Source: Azospirillum thiophilum (GTDB taxonomy: Bacteria; Pseudomonadota; Alphaproteobacteria; Azospirillales; Azospirillaceae). Taken from it: DNA of 64,000 nucleotides. The notes beneath the pieces are model-generated. The model saw only the letters and a program-made list of their open reading frames with translations. It had not been told where the DNA came from and did no database searches. The translations under genes and the position numbers were made by a program. Of this stretch, positions 1-6,976 are shown piece after piece (position 1 is the stretch's first letter; the number at the start of each line of letters is the position of its first letter). The stretch lies in NCBI RefSeq assembly GCF_001305595.1, contig NZ_CP012402.1:1013001-1077000 (forward strand). The letters are read 5' to 3'.

Positions 1-393
1 CATGTGCTTGGCTGGCAGGCGCCCTATCCGGTCTTCAGCCTGCCCGTCCTGCTCGGCAGCCTGGGGGGAGCCGGCATGATGGCCGGGACGGCCGGGCTGG
101 CTTGGCTGAAGCGCCATGCCGATCCGGGACCGGTGGCGGCGGAGCTGCTGGGCGCCGATCTTGCGCTGCTGGCCCAGTTGTTCCTGATCGCGACCAGCGG
201 GTTCGCCCTGCTGGCGCTGCGGGAAACGGCCGCGATGGGGCCCTTGCTGCTGATCCATCTGGGCGTCGTGCTGGGCTTCTTCGCGACGCTGCCCTGCGGC
301 AAGTTCCTCCACGCACCGTTCCGCGCCGCCGCCCTGCTGCGGTGGGCCCTGGAGCGGCAGGAGCAACGACGAAAGGAACCGCCGTCACCGTGA
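1..393 (+). CDS. tcuB: TcuB-like (tricarballylate utilisation protein B) membrane domain, 5'-truncated
   Basis: The reading frame is already open at base 1, so only the C-terminal 130 codons are present and the true start lies outside the window. The visible part has about three hydrophobic segments, a K-x5-DP motif after the first, an LL-ALRET stretch, a HLG motif and the ending PCGKFLHAPFRAAALLRWALE. This pattern matches the C-terminal cytochrome-b-like membrane region of TcuB/CitB proteins. In those, an N-terminal 4Fe-4S part passes electrons from a flavin dehydrogenase (TcuA) to the membrane. The Fe-S half and any tcuA partner are not visible. Assignment rests on sequence pattern recall; a general Fe-S/cytochrome electron-transfer subunit is the alternative. 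Confidence 0.75.
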   Translation, partial: HVLGWQAPYPVFSLPVLLGSLGGAGMMAGTAGLAWLKRHADPGPVAAELLGADLALLAQLFLIATSGFALLALRETAAMGPLLLIHLGVVLGFFATLPCGKFLHAPFRAAALLRWALERQEQRRKEPPSP

Positions 394-414
394 GGCCGGC
401 AAAGCAACGGTGAG

Positions 415-430
415 TGTGGGCCGGCTCACA
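415..430 (+). promoter_or_regulatory. CRP-like box 1, before the 33-residue repeat protein gene
   Basis: The site reads TGTGG-GCCGGC-TCACA, nine of ten matches to the E. coli CRP half-sites TGTGA/TCACA. It ends 81 bases before the ATG at 512. It is one of seven similar sites in the first 15 kb. Confidence 0.6.
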
Positions 431-511
431 TCGGGGATTGGCGGTCTTGGGTAGGGTCTGTCCATCGACAACGCGCCACACACCGCGGCGCCCCAGACCG
501 GAGACCACACC

Positions 512-1054
512 ATGATCCGCACCGCCCTGCTGACCGGCTTCGCCTCGCTCGCCCTGTTCGCCGCCCCGGCGATGGCCCAGAACATCTCCGACATCTCCAA
601 CACCGCGGCCGGCGTCGGCAACACCGCAAGCCAGAGCGCCACCGTCCTGCAGAAGTCCAAGGGCGGGTTCGCCGGACCGAACGTCGCCACCGTCTCCAAC
701 CTCGCCGCCGGCATCGGCAACACCGCCAGCCAGGGCGCCTTCGTCAAGCAGAGGAGCGGCGGCCTGTTCAACGGCGGCTCGATGGCCACCATCGGCAACA
801 CCGCGGCCGGCATCGGCAACGAGGCCGGGCAGCGGGCCACGGTGATGCAGCGGAGCGGCGGCATGCTGAGCGGCGGCTCGGCCGCCACCATCGGCAACAC
901 CGCGGCCGGCATCGGCAACACCGCCCTGCAGAGCGGCACCGTGATGCAGCGTTCCGGCGGCATGCTCGGTCCCTTCAACCGCAGCACCATGCAGAACCTC
1001 TCCGCCGGCACCGGCAACTTCGCCGGGCAGAGCGCCTTCGTCAAACAGCGCTGA
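512..1054 (+). CDS. Secreted protein of five 33-residue curlin-like repeats
   Basis: Predicted 180-residue exported protein. Residues 1-22 are a signal peptide ending AMA. The rest is five tandem repeats of exactly 33 residues: the Gly opening the core motif is at positions 34, 67, 100, 133 and 166. The core is G-x-G-N-x-A-x-Q-x5-Q-[KR], preceded by [IV]-x-N-x-[AS]-A. It resembles the curlin repeat (Q-x-G-x2-N-x-A-x3-Q) of CsgA, with a shorter inner spacing. The last repeat ends the protein. A regular period with stacked Asn, Gln and Ala suggests a beta-solenoid or amyloid-type fibre subunit; that is inference. A paralogue follows at 1285 and one motif copy ends the protein at 3221. A CRP-like box lies upstream. 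No family name was recognised with certainty. Confidence 0.85.
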   Translation: MIRTALLTGFASLALFAAPAMAQNISDISNTAAGVGNTASQSATVLQKSKGGFAGPNVATVSNLAAGIGNTASQGAFVKQRSGGLFNGGSMATIGNTAAGIGNEAGQRATVMQRSGGMLSGGSAATIGNTAAGIGNTALQSGTVMQRSGGMLGPFNRSTMQNLSAGTGNFAGQSAFVKQR

Positions 1055-1175
1055 TCCCCCCAGTCCTCCTCGGCTTCCTCCCCTGACCTCGCTCCGGCCG
1101 GCATCCCGGCCGGAGCCTTCTTTTGTCCGGGTTCCTTTGCCCGGCAAGGAGGAAGCCCTGAAAACCGCCGGCACT

Positions 1176-1191
1176 TGTGGGGCGGCTCACA
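1176..1191 (+). promoter_or_regulatory. CRP-like box 2, before the 43-residue repeat protein gene
   Basis: The site reads TGTGG-GGCGGC-TCACA, nine of ten half-site matches. It ends 93 bases before the ATG at 1285. It nearly duplicates box 1, including the GC-rich spacer. Confidence 0.6.
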
Positions 1192-1284
1192 GCGGCGAGC
1201 AGACAGCACGGCTAGGCTTCCTCATCGGAACAGGCCGGGGCTTGGAAGCCCGATCGGATGAACCCATTGTCAAGGAGACCACGG

Positions 1285-1758
1285 ATGACCCTCAAGACCC
1301 TTCTCGCCGGCTTGGCCGCCGTCGCACTGCTCGCCTCGCCCGCCCTGGCCCAGCCCAAAGCCGGCACAGGCACCGGAATGGGCCTTCCATCCATGATGGC
1401 CGTGCCCGGGCTGGTCAGCACCAATGTCGGCAACGCCACCAATGTCGGGGCCGGCATCGGCAACACCGCGCAGCAGCAGGGCACCTTCGTCCAGGGCGGA
1501 GGCCAAGGTGGAGGCGTCCCCGTCCGCGGCGGCGGCCCGCTGGTCAGCACCAATGTCGGCACCGCCACCAACGTCGCGGCGGGCATCGGCAACACGGCCG
1601 GCCAGAGGCTGGTCGGCGTCCAGGGCAGCGGCGTCCAGGTCGGGCTGAACTTCAGCGGTCGCGGGCCGCTGGTCAGCACCAATGTCGGGATCGGCACCAA
1701 CGTCACCGCCGGCCTCGGCAACAGTGCGGCCCAATCGCTGACCGGCCTGCGGCGCTGA
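1285..1758 (+). CDS. Secreted protein of three 43-residue curlin-like repeats
   Basis: Predicted 157-residue exported protein. The ATG at 1285 is chosen over the in-frame one at 1258 because AAGGAG sits eight bases before it and the signal peptide (residues 1-22, ending ALA) then starts cleanly. Three tandem repeats follow with an exact 43-residue period: core Gly at 57, 100 and 143. Each unit runs LVSTNVG-x2-TNV-x-AG-x-GN-x-A-x-Q. The tail keeps Q-x5-Q in the first two, while the third ends in Arg at that point and closes the protein. The core matches that of the 512-1054 protein, so the two are diverged paralogues with different linker lengths. Probable fibre or surface polymer subunit by analogy to curlin; unproven. 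Confidence 0.85.
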   Translation: MTLKTLLAGLAAVALLASPALAQPKAGTGTGMGLPSMMAVPGLVSTNVGNATNVGAGIGNTAQQQGTFVQGGGQGGGVPVRGGGPLVSTNVGTATNVAAGIGNTAGQRLVGVQGSGVQVGLNFSGRGPLVSTNVGIGTNVTAGLGNSAAQSLTGLRR

Positions 1759-1780
1759 CTGCAGCTTTCCACGCCCATCG

Positions 1781-1818
1781 GGGCGATCCCGATCCGGATC
1801 GACCGGTCGGGATCGCCC
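1781..1818 (+). terminator. Strong intergenic hairpin
   Basis: Perfect 12-bp stem (GGGCGATCCCGA, 1781-1792, against 1807-1818) with a 14-base loop that can itself pair CCGG with CCGG. It lies 23 bases after the 1285-1758 stop and 18 bases before the next ATG. There is no T-run after it, so it may be a partial terminator or an RNA-stability or attenuation element separating the abundant repeat protein from the next gene. Confidence 0.5.
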
Positions 1819-1836
1819 AAACCCCGGGAGTGCTCC

Positions 1837-2187
1837 ATGCCGAAGACCATGCTTGTCCTGGCGCTTTTCCTCGCCGCGCCCACCCTGCCGTTCCTGGCCG
1901 CCCCGGCGCACGCCGACTCCCTGGCCTGCCAGACGGTCAACGGCAAGACCGTCTGCCTGCGCGGTTCGGGGACGCTGAACTGCGTGACGGTCAACGGCGA
2001 GACCCGCTGTTCGGCAACATCGGCGGACACACAGGCCGCGATGGTTCCCGATGCGGAGGCCTATCCGCTGCCGCGGCCCATCGCGCCCGACCTGCGTGGC
2101 TTCCTGGAGCGCCCGGGAGCCATTCCAAACCGCTGGACCCATCCGCCGCGCCCGGACGACGACGAGCCGGACCCGGACCTGGACTGA
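1837..2187 (+). CDS. Small exported protein with two Cys-flanked TVNG repeats
   Basis: Predicted 116 residues. A signal peptide (about residues 1-26, ending AHA) is followed by two short repeats of the form C-x-TVNG-x-T-x-C at residues 31-40 and 49-58, each able to form a small disulfide loop. The C-terminal half is Pro-rich and ends in an acidic Asp/Glu/Pro tail. GGGAG lies seven bases before the start. The gene follows the repeat protein across a hairpin and has no CRP-like box of its own, so it is probably read from the upstream promoter. No known family was recognised. A periplasmic or surface accessory of the repeat proteins is a guess from position only. Confidence 0.75.
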   Translation: MPKTMLVLALFLAAPTLPFLAAPAHADSLACQTVNGKTVCLRGSGTLNCVTVNGETRCSATSADTQAAMVPDAEAYPLPRPIAPDLRGFLERPGAIPNRWTHPPRPDDDEPDPDLD

Positions 2188-2417
2188 TGGCGCCCGCAGC
2201 CGATCCATGGGCGCGAGCAGGAAAAGCGGAGGGCGACCGACAAGCGCCGGCCGCCCTTTCCGTCGGCGGCACACGAAGGGTGCAGGAGCGCCAAGGGCGA
2301 AGTACCGCCTTTGACGGGGAGGGGCACGTCGATTGCCGGGGTACCATGCCCCGGAAAGACCGCAACCGGCGACCACGACCGCGATCCAGCGACGCAGATC
2401 AGGATCAGGGGGCAGCC

Positions 2418-3128
2418 ATGACCGCGATACGGATCAATTTCGACAAGGACCTCGTTCTCGCCGGGCATTTCCTGCTGAAGCATCTGGAACGCGAGGAACG
2501 TCAACGCCTGGCGGCCGCGGCGCGGCTGTCGCACCATGCGCGCGGCGCGGTGATCTTCCAGAAGGGCGACCCCGGCGACAGCATGATGGCGGTCATCCGC
2601 GGCCGAGTGAAGATCTGCTCCCACTCCCTCGACGGCAAGGAGCTGGTGCTGAGCATCATCAACAAGGGCGGCCTGTTCGGCGAGATCGCCCTGCTGGACG
2701 GCGAGCCGCGCACCGCCGACGCCGTCGCCCTGGAGGAAAGCGACCTGCTGGTCCTCGACCGCTCGCAACTGATGCCGCTGCTCACCGCGCGGCCGGACAT
2801 CGCCTTCCGGATCATCGGCGTGCTGTGCAAGCGGCTGCGCCAGACCAGCGAGCATCTGGAGGACACGCTGTTCCTCGAAGCGTCGTCCCGCTTCGCCCGC
2901 GCCCTGAAACGGCTGGGCGATGCCTTCGGCCGCGCCGGGCCGGAGGGCTTGCGGCTGGACATCAAGCTGTCGCAGCAGCAGTTGGGCTGCCTCGTCGGCG
3001 TTTCGCGCGAGAGCATCAACAAGCTGCTGAACGAATGGCAGCGTGCCGGGGTGATCCGGATGGAGTCCGGCCACATCGTCATCCTCGACGCCCGCGCATT
3101 GGACGAGATCACCGAGTCCTGTGCCTGA
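2418..3128 (+). CDS. Crp/Fnr-family transcriptional regulator
   Basis: A 236-residue cytoplasmic regulator. The ATG at 2418 opens the conserved domain; the longer upstream frame is not protein-like. Residues about 10-125 form a cyclic-nucleotide-binding fold with the phosphate-binding segment FGEIALL (87-93) and Arg98-Thr99, equivalent to the Arg-Ser pair that holds cAMP in E. coli CRP. No Cys cluster of the FNR Fe-S type is seen. Residues 184-204 are the helix-turn-helix; Arg197, Glu198 and Lys202 occupy the positions of CRP Arg180, Glu181 and Arg185, which read TGTGA. Seven CRP-like boxes in the flanking 15 kb and a nucleotide cyclase gene at 6977-8914 suggest it is the local regulator, ligand cAMP or a related nucleotide. 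No box was found before its own gene. Confidence 0.92.
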   Translation: MTAIRINFDKDLVLAGHFLLKHLEREERQRLAAAARLSHHARGAVIFQKGDPGDSMMAVIRGRVKICSHSLDGKELVLSIINKGGLFGEIALLDGEPRTADAVALEESDLLVLDRSQLMPLLTARPDIAFRIIGVLCKRLRQTSEHLEDTLFLEASSRFARALKRLGDAFGRAGPEGLRLDIKLSQQQLGCLVGVSRESINKLLNEWQRAGVIRMESGHIVILDARALDEITESCA

Positions 3129-3143
3129 GTTTTACCCGCTGCC

Positions 3144-3159
3144 TGTGGTCCGGGCCACA
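3144..3159 (+). promoter_or_regulatory. CRP-like box 3, before the 3221 exported protein gene
   Basis: The site reads TGTGG-TCCGGG-CCACA, with outer C and G extending the palindrome to 18 bp (3143-3160). It ends 61 bases before the ATG at 3221 and starts just after the Crp-family gene. Confidence 0.6.
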
Positions 3160-3220
3160 GCCGCGGACCGCCCGGATGCCCTACCCTGCTCCCTACAGTC
3201 CGGAACCGAGGGAGCCAGCG

Positions 3221-3937
3221 ATGTTCCAGCCCCGCACCGTCCTTTTGCCCGCCGCCACCATCCTGCTGCTGACCGCCGGGACGGCCGTGGCCCAGGTCAG
3301 CGGCGGCATCGCCTTCCCGTCCGGCCCGATCCCCGGCGCGGCGATGGCACAGGCCTTCGCCCAGTCGCCGCGCCTGCCGGTCTCGGTCGACCCGAACCGC
3401 CGCGGCGCCCCTCCCGGCGCCATGGTCACCAACCACTCGATCAGCCGGTCTTCCGTTCATCAGCAGTCGATCACCCGCATCCGCGGCGACGCCGGCTTCC
3501 TCGCCGGCTTCAACAAGGGCCAGCCGTTGGCCGCCAGCCGGCAGCCGCCGGTCCAGCCGGTCGACCCAAGCTTCACCTTCATCGATGCGCCCTTCATCGT
3601 GAACAACTTCAACAGCGCGCTGAATTTCGCCTTCGGCGACGGCAACATCAGCCAGCAGCAGCTGAGCGACGGCACCGGCGTTCCAGTGGAGGAGTCGGCC
3701 GCGCCGGCACCGGCACCCACGCCGGAACCGGTGCAGGCCGCCGCGCCCAAGCCGGCTCCGAAATCCGCCGGGCCCTCCACGCTCGATCAGCTGATGAGCG
3801 CTGCGGGGCCGCTGCCGCATTTTCCCGCCGCGCTGGCCAATGGCGGGGTGCGGTTCAACAATGTGAACACCTCCATCAACAGCGCGGTCGGCACGCAGAA
3901 CCGCGCTACCCAGAAGGTGGTGACGGTCCAGAAATGA
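3221..3937 (+). CDS. Exported Pro-rich protein ending in a curlin-like motif
   Basis: Predicted 238 residues. The ATG at 3221 has GAGGGAG upstream and opens a signal peptide (residues 1-24, ending AVA). Two related segments occur: residues 128-147 and 213-231, both N-N-x-N-[ST]-x-[LI]-N-x-A-x-G-x2-N-x-[AS]-x-Q. The second runs into the C-terminus as G-x2-N-x-A-x-Q-x5-Q-K (224-238), the same core as in the 512 and 1285 proteins. Between them lies an Ala/Pro/Glu-rich linker (about 160-185). This layout suggests a minor subunit, nucleator or anchor that shares a fibre interface with the two larger repeat proteins. That role is inference. It sits 92 bases after the Crp-family gene, behind its own CRP-like box. 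Confidence 0.8.
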   Translation: MFQPRTVLLPAATILLLTAGTAVAQVSGGIAFPSGPIPGAAMAQAFAQSPRLPVSVDPNRRGAPPGAMVTNHSISRSSVHQQSITRIRGDAGFLAGFNKGQPLAASRQPPVQPVDPSFTFIDAPFIVNNFNSALNFAFGDGNISQQQLSDGTGVPVEESAAPAPAPTPEPVQAAAPKPAPKSAGPSTLDQLMSAAGPLPHFPAALANGGVRFNNVNTSINSAVGTQNRATQKVVTVQK

Positions 3938-3956
3938 GGGGCTGAACCGAAGACCT

Positions 3957-6674
3957 TCAGTTCAGATCCCGCGCGACGCGGAAGCCGTTGGCAAGATAGC
4001 GCACGTCGATGTCGTAGGAATTCCGCACCGTGCCGTTGATCACGTCCAGGCCGTCGCGCCAGGAGCCGCCGCGCAGAACCCGCTTGCGGCAGGCGCCCTG
4101 GGTCCAGGCGCTGCCGTCGGCGGGCGCACCCTGGTAGTTCTTGTTCCAGCAGTCGGCAACCCATTCCGCCACGCCGCCGTTCATGTCATGCAGGCCGAAG
4201 GGGTTCGGCTTGTAGCTGCCGGCCGCCGCCGGGGTCAGATGCTCATGCGGGCCGCCGCAATCGTCGCAATCGGCGTGGATACCGGCCTCCGTTCCCCACC
4301 AATAGGGCGTGCCGGTCCCGGCGCGCGCGGCATACTCCCATTCCGCTTCGCTGGGCAGGCGGTAGCGCTGTCCGGTCTTGCGGCTGAGCCAGCCGACATA
4401 GGATTGAGCGTCCTGCCAATGGAGGTTGTGGACCGGCGTGGCGTCGGTGGGATTGGTCATGCGCGGCAGGTCGGTGCAGCCGCCTTCCTGCATGCAGGCA
4501 CGCCATTCGCTGACGGTGACCTCGTAGACGCCGAGCGCGAAGGGCTTGGCGATGGCGACGCGGTGGACCGGCCGTTCCGACGGGTCGCCCTTGTCACTGC
4601 CCATCATGAAGCTGCCGGCCGGTAGCCGCAGCATCACCGGGCAGGTCGGACAATCCTGGAAGCTGTTGCCGGCGCCATGATTGCGCGCCGTGCCGTTGAG
4701 CGGTGCAGAAGGCGCTGTTGCGGCCACCTGCGGTTCGGCCGCCTGGGGAGCGGGTGGCTGTGGAGGGGGCGGCGGCTCGTGCTTCAGCAGGGTGGCGGCG
4801 ACGAAGCCCTGGGTGCCGTCGTCGAGCGCGATGCGGAGCCATCCTCCCTCCGGCACGCGGCCGAGCACCTGCACCGTGGTGCCGCGCGCCACCCGGCCGA
4901 CGCGGGCGCCGTTGCCGGCCGGCGTCGCCCGCAGGATGCCGTCGGCACTGGCGGTGTAGCGACCGGGGGCGGCCGGCTCCAGACCCGGACCCAGGATCGG
5001 AGCCGGCTCCGGCTTGGCATCGGGGACGGCATCCGCGCCCTTCCCCGGCGGCTTCAGCGCCTCCAACTGGCTGCGCGCCATCGGGGCGTAGCCGCTGCCG
5101 CCGAACAGTTGCAGGAAGGCCTGATGGTCCGCGGGCTCCTTGCTGGCCTGGATGCGTTTCCAGACGCCCTCCTCCAGATCGGCCAGCGGCGCGGTGCCGG
5201 GCTCGGCGATCTCAACCGTCACGCCTGCCGCGGCGGAGCCGCCGCGCCCGTCCTCGACGCTGTAGCGCAGGGCACCGGCCGGGCCGGGCCGGGCCGCTTC
5301 CGGATCAAAGGTCAGCGCGGTCAGCGCCTGCACGGTCAGCCGGTCGCCGGACTTCACGGCGGCTGTGCCGTTGCGCACGCTGCCGCGCTCCGGCACGGCG
5401 GTGACGGTGATCGTCAGCGGATCGCCGTCGGGATCGGTTGGGGCGTCGATCCCCATCGGGTTGCCAACAGCGCTCAGCCTGCGCTCCGCCACCACGGCCG
5501 GCGGCTGGTTGCTCGGCTTCACCGTGACCGGGATGGCACCGGTGACGGTGCCGCCGCGTCCGTCGGCCACCAGGAACTCGAAGGATCCGGCCTCGCCGCG
5601 GAAGCTGCCGTCCGGCTTGAAGCTGACGGCTGCGAGCTGGTCGACGGTCAGGTAATCGCCGATCAGCACGCTGCGTTCCCCGACCCGTACGGCGCCGCCG
5701 CGCGGCAGGCCGGTGACGCGGACATACATCTGGTCGTCGTCGGGATCGGTCGGCTTGCCGGGGTTCAGCGGCTCGGCGCCCGCGCGGTCGATCAGGGTCA
5801 GCGCCCGCAATTCGCCCAGCACCGGCGGCCGGTTCGGCGGGCGCGGGTTGAAGTAGAAGGGAGTGGCACCCAGCGAGCCGTAGACGAACGGCTCCTGCCG
5901 GCCGTTGGTCGCCTGCTTCACCGTGTCCCGCACGTTGCGGAAGAACAGGCTCAGCTCCAGACCGGGGCTCTGGAGGTGCTGGAGCAGCGCCGCGCTGAAC
6001 GGGCTGTGGTCGCCGGTGCCGTCCTCCGCCAGCTGGTCGGCGCGGGTCGCCATCGCCACCAGCGTGTCGCTGGGCGTGTCGTCCACGCTGCCGAAGCCGG
6101 GATGCGCCTGGTTGCGGTTCGACCCGCTGCGGGTCAGCCGGTCGACGAAGGGGTTGTTGCGGCAGGCATCGAGGATGAGGATGCCGAGCTTGCGCGCACC
6201 TGCCAGCTCGCCCATCGGCAGGTTCAGCGGGATCGCCTCATAGACCAGATCGCGCTCCCGCTCCAGTTGGGCATCCGCGGGCAGCAGGTAATTGATACCG
6301 CCGACCTGGATGCCGTGCCCGGCATAGAAGATCACCGCGACATCGGCCTGCGAGGCCTTCAGGCCGAACTGGCGCAGCGTCGTGGCGAAGCCGCGGGCAT
6401 CGAGGTCGTATTGCTCGTCGACCGTGAAGTTCAACGCCCTCAGCGCCTCGCCGATGGCGCGGGCGTCGTTGCGCGGGTTCACAAGCTCGGGCGCATTGCG
6501 GTAGTTGCTGACGCCGATCACCAGGGCGATGCGGCTCTCGGACGTCGCCGCTCCCGGCGAAGGTCCGACCGATGGTGGCCCGGCAGCATCCGCAAATCCC
6601 CATGGCCCCGCCACTGCCAGCAGGAAGATGACCACCGCGCAAACGATCCGGCGACATCCGACCGGTCCGACCAT
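3957..6674 (-). CDS. Exported caspase-like (peptidase C14) protein with SH3 and FGE-like domains
   Basis: A 905-residue protein from the ATG at 6674, chosen for GGAGG five bases upstream and a clean signal peptide (about 1-30). In order: a caspase fold (about 45-290) with the dyad His120 (YAGHGIQ) and Cys171 (LDACRNN); two cadherin/Ig-like repeats marked by DPD-D and DGRGG (about 330-500); an SH3-like domain (about 575-640); and a sulfatase-modifying-factor (FGE/SUMF1-like) fold at 672-905 with the markers LPAGSFMMGS, RLPSEAEWEYAARAG and RVLRGGSW. True FGly-generating enzymes carry a Cys shortly after RGGS. Here RGGSWRDG has none, so this module is probably a binding fold and not an oxidase. 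It is the last gene of the minus-strand block, 302 bases after the cyclase. Likely a periplasmic or surface protease; substrate unknown. Confidence 0.88.
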   Translation of the reverse strand: MVGPVGCRRIVCAVVIFLLAVAGPWGFADAAGPPSVGPSPGAATSESRIALVIGVSNYRNAPELVNPRNDARAIGEALRALNFTVDEQYDLDARGFATTLRQFGLKASQADVAVIFYAGHGIQVGGINYLLPADAQLERERDLVYEAIPLNLPMGELAGARKLGILILDACRNNPFVDRLTRSGSNRNQAHPGFGSVDDTPSDTLVAMATRADQLAEDGTGDHSPFSAALLQHLQSPGLELSLFFRNVRDTVKQATNGRQEPFVYGSLGATPFYFNPRPPNRPPVLGELRALTLIDRAGAEPLNPGKPTDPDDDQMYVRVTGLPRGGAVRVGERSVLIGDYLTVDQLAAVSFKPDGSFRGEAGSFEFLVADGRGGTVTGAIPVTVKPSNQPPAVVAERRLSAVGNPMGIDAPTDPDGDPLTITVTAVPERGSVRNGTAAVKSGDRLTVQALTALTFDPEAARPGPAGALRYSVEDGRGGSAAAGVTVEIAEPGTAPLADLEEGVWKRIQASKEPADHQAFLQLFGGSGYAPMARSQLEALKPPGKGADAVPDAKPEPAPILGPGLEPAAPGRYTASADGILRATPAGNGARVGRVARGTTVQVLGRVPEGGWLRIALDDGTQGFVAATLLKHEPPPPPQPPAPQAAEPQVAATAPSAPLNGTARNHGAGNSFQDCPTCPVMLRLPAGSFMMGSDKGDPSERPVHRVAIAKPFALGVYEVTVSEWRACMQEGGCTDLPRMTNPTDATPVHNLHWQDAQSYVGWLSRKTGQRYRLPSEAEWEYAARAGTGTPYWWGTEAGIHADCDDCGGPHEHLTPAAAGSYKPNPFGLHDMNGGVAEWVADCWNKNYQGAPADGSAWTQGACRKRVLRGGSWRDGLDVINGTVRNSYDIDVRYLANGFRVARDLN

Positions 6675-6849
6675 CCCCGCCTCCGTACCCGCCTCCATAC
6701 CCGGGGATAAGAGCGCCGCATCCTGTCGCATCGCTTCCGACGACGGGATTGGTCGGCCCGGCTCCGCGGCGCGCAGCGGATCGCATCCAAAGACTTTATC
6801 GAAAATTTCCAGCAATACGCCATGGAAGAAATAAGGATACCCGCAAATA

Positions 6850-6861
6850 TGGCATATGCCA
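6850..6861. promoter_or_regulatory. 12-bp palindrome in the gap before the caspase-like gene
   Basis: TGGCATATGCCA is a perfect palindrome in the 302-base gap 6675-6976, which is visibly richer in A and T than its surroundings. The gap holds no gene I can support. A promoter for the caspase-like gene here is plausible but not shown. Confidence 0.3.
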
Positions 6862-6976
6862 AGCCGCCCCATCCGTCTACATCCGGCAAGAGAGGGGCGG
6901 ATCACTCCAACGGATTACGCCTTTCCGTCTGCCACGAATACTCACCGACTATTTTTTATCTTCCCTGATGCCCTGA

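Noticed and set aside
672..905. Reading the C-terminal domain of the caspase-like protein as an active formylglycine-generating enzyme (numbers are residues of the 3957-6674 product)
   Set aside because: The Cys expected after RGGS is absent, and no sulfatase gene is nearby.
512..1758. CRISPR array or DNA-level tandem repeat
   Set aside because: The 99- and 129-base periods are coding repeats with codon-level variation, not identical repeats with unique spacers.
4677..6710. 677-codon plus-strand open frame
   Set aside because: Antisense shadow of the caspase-like gene.
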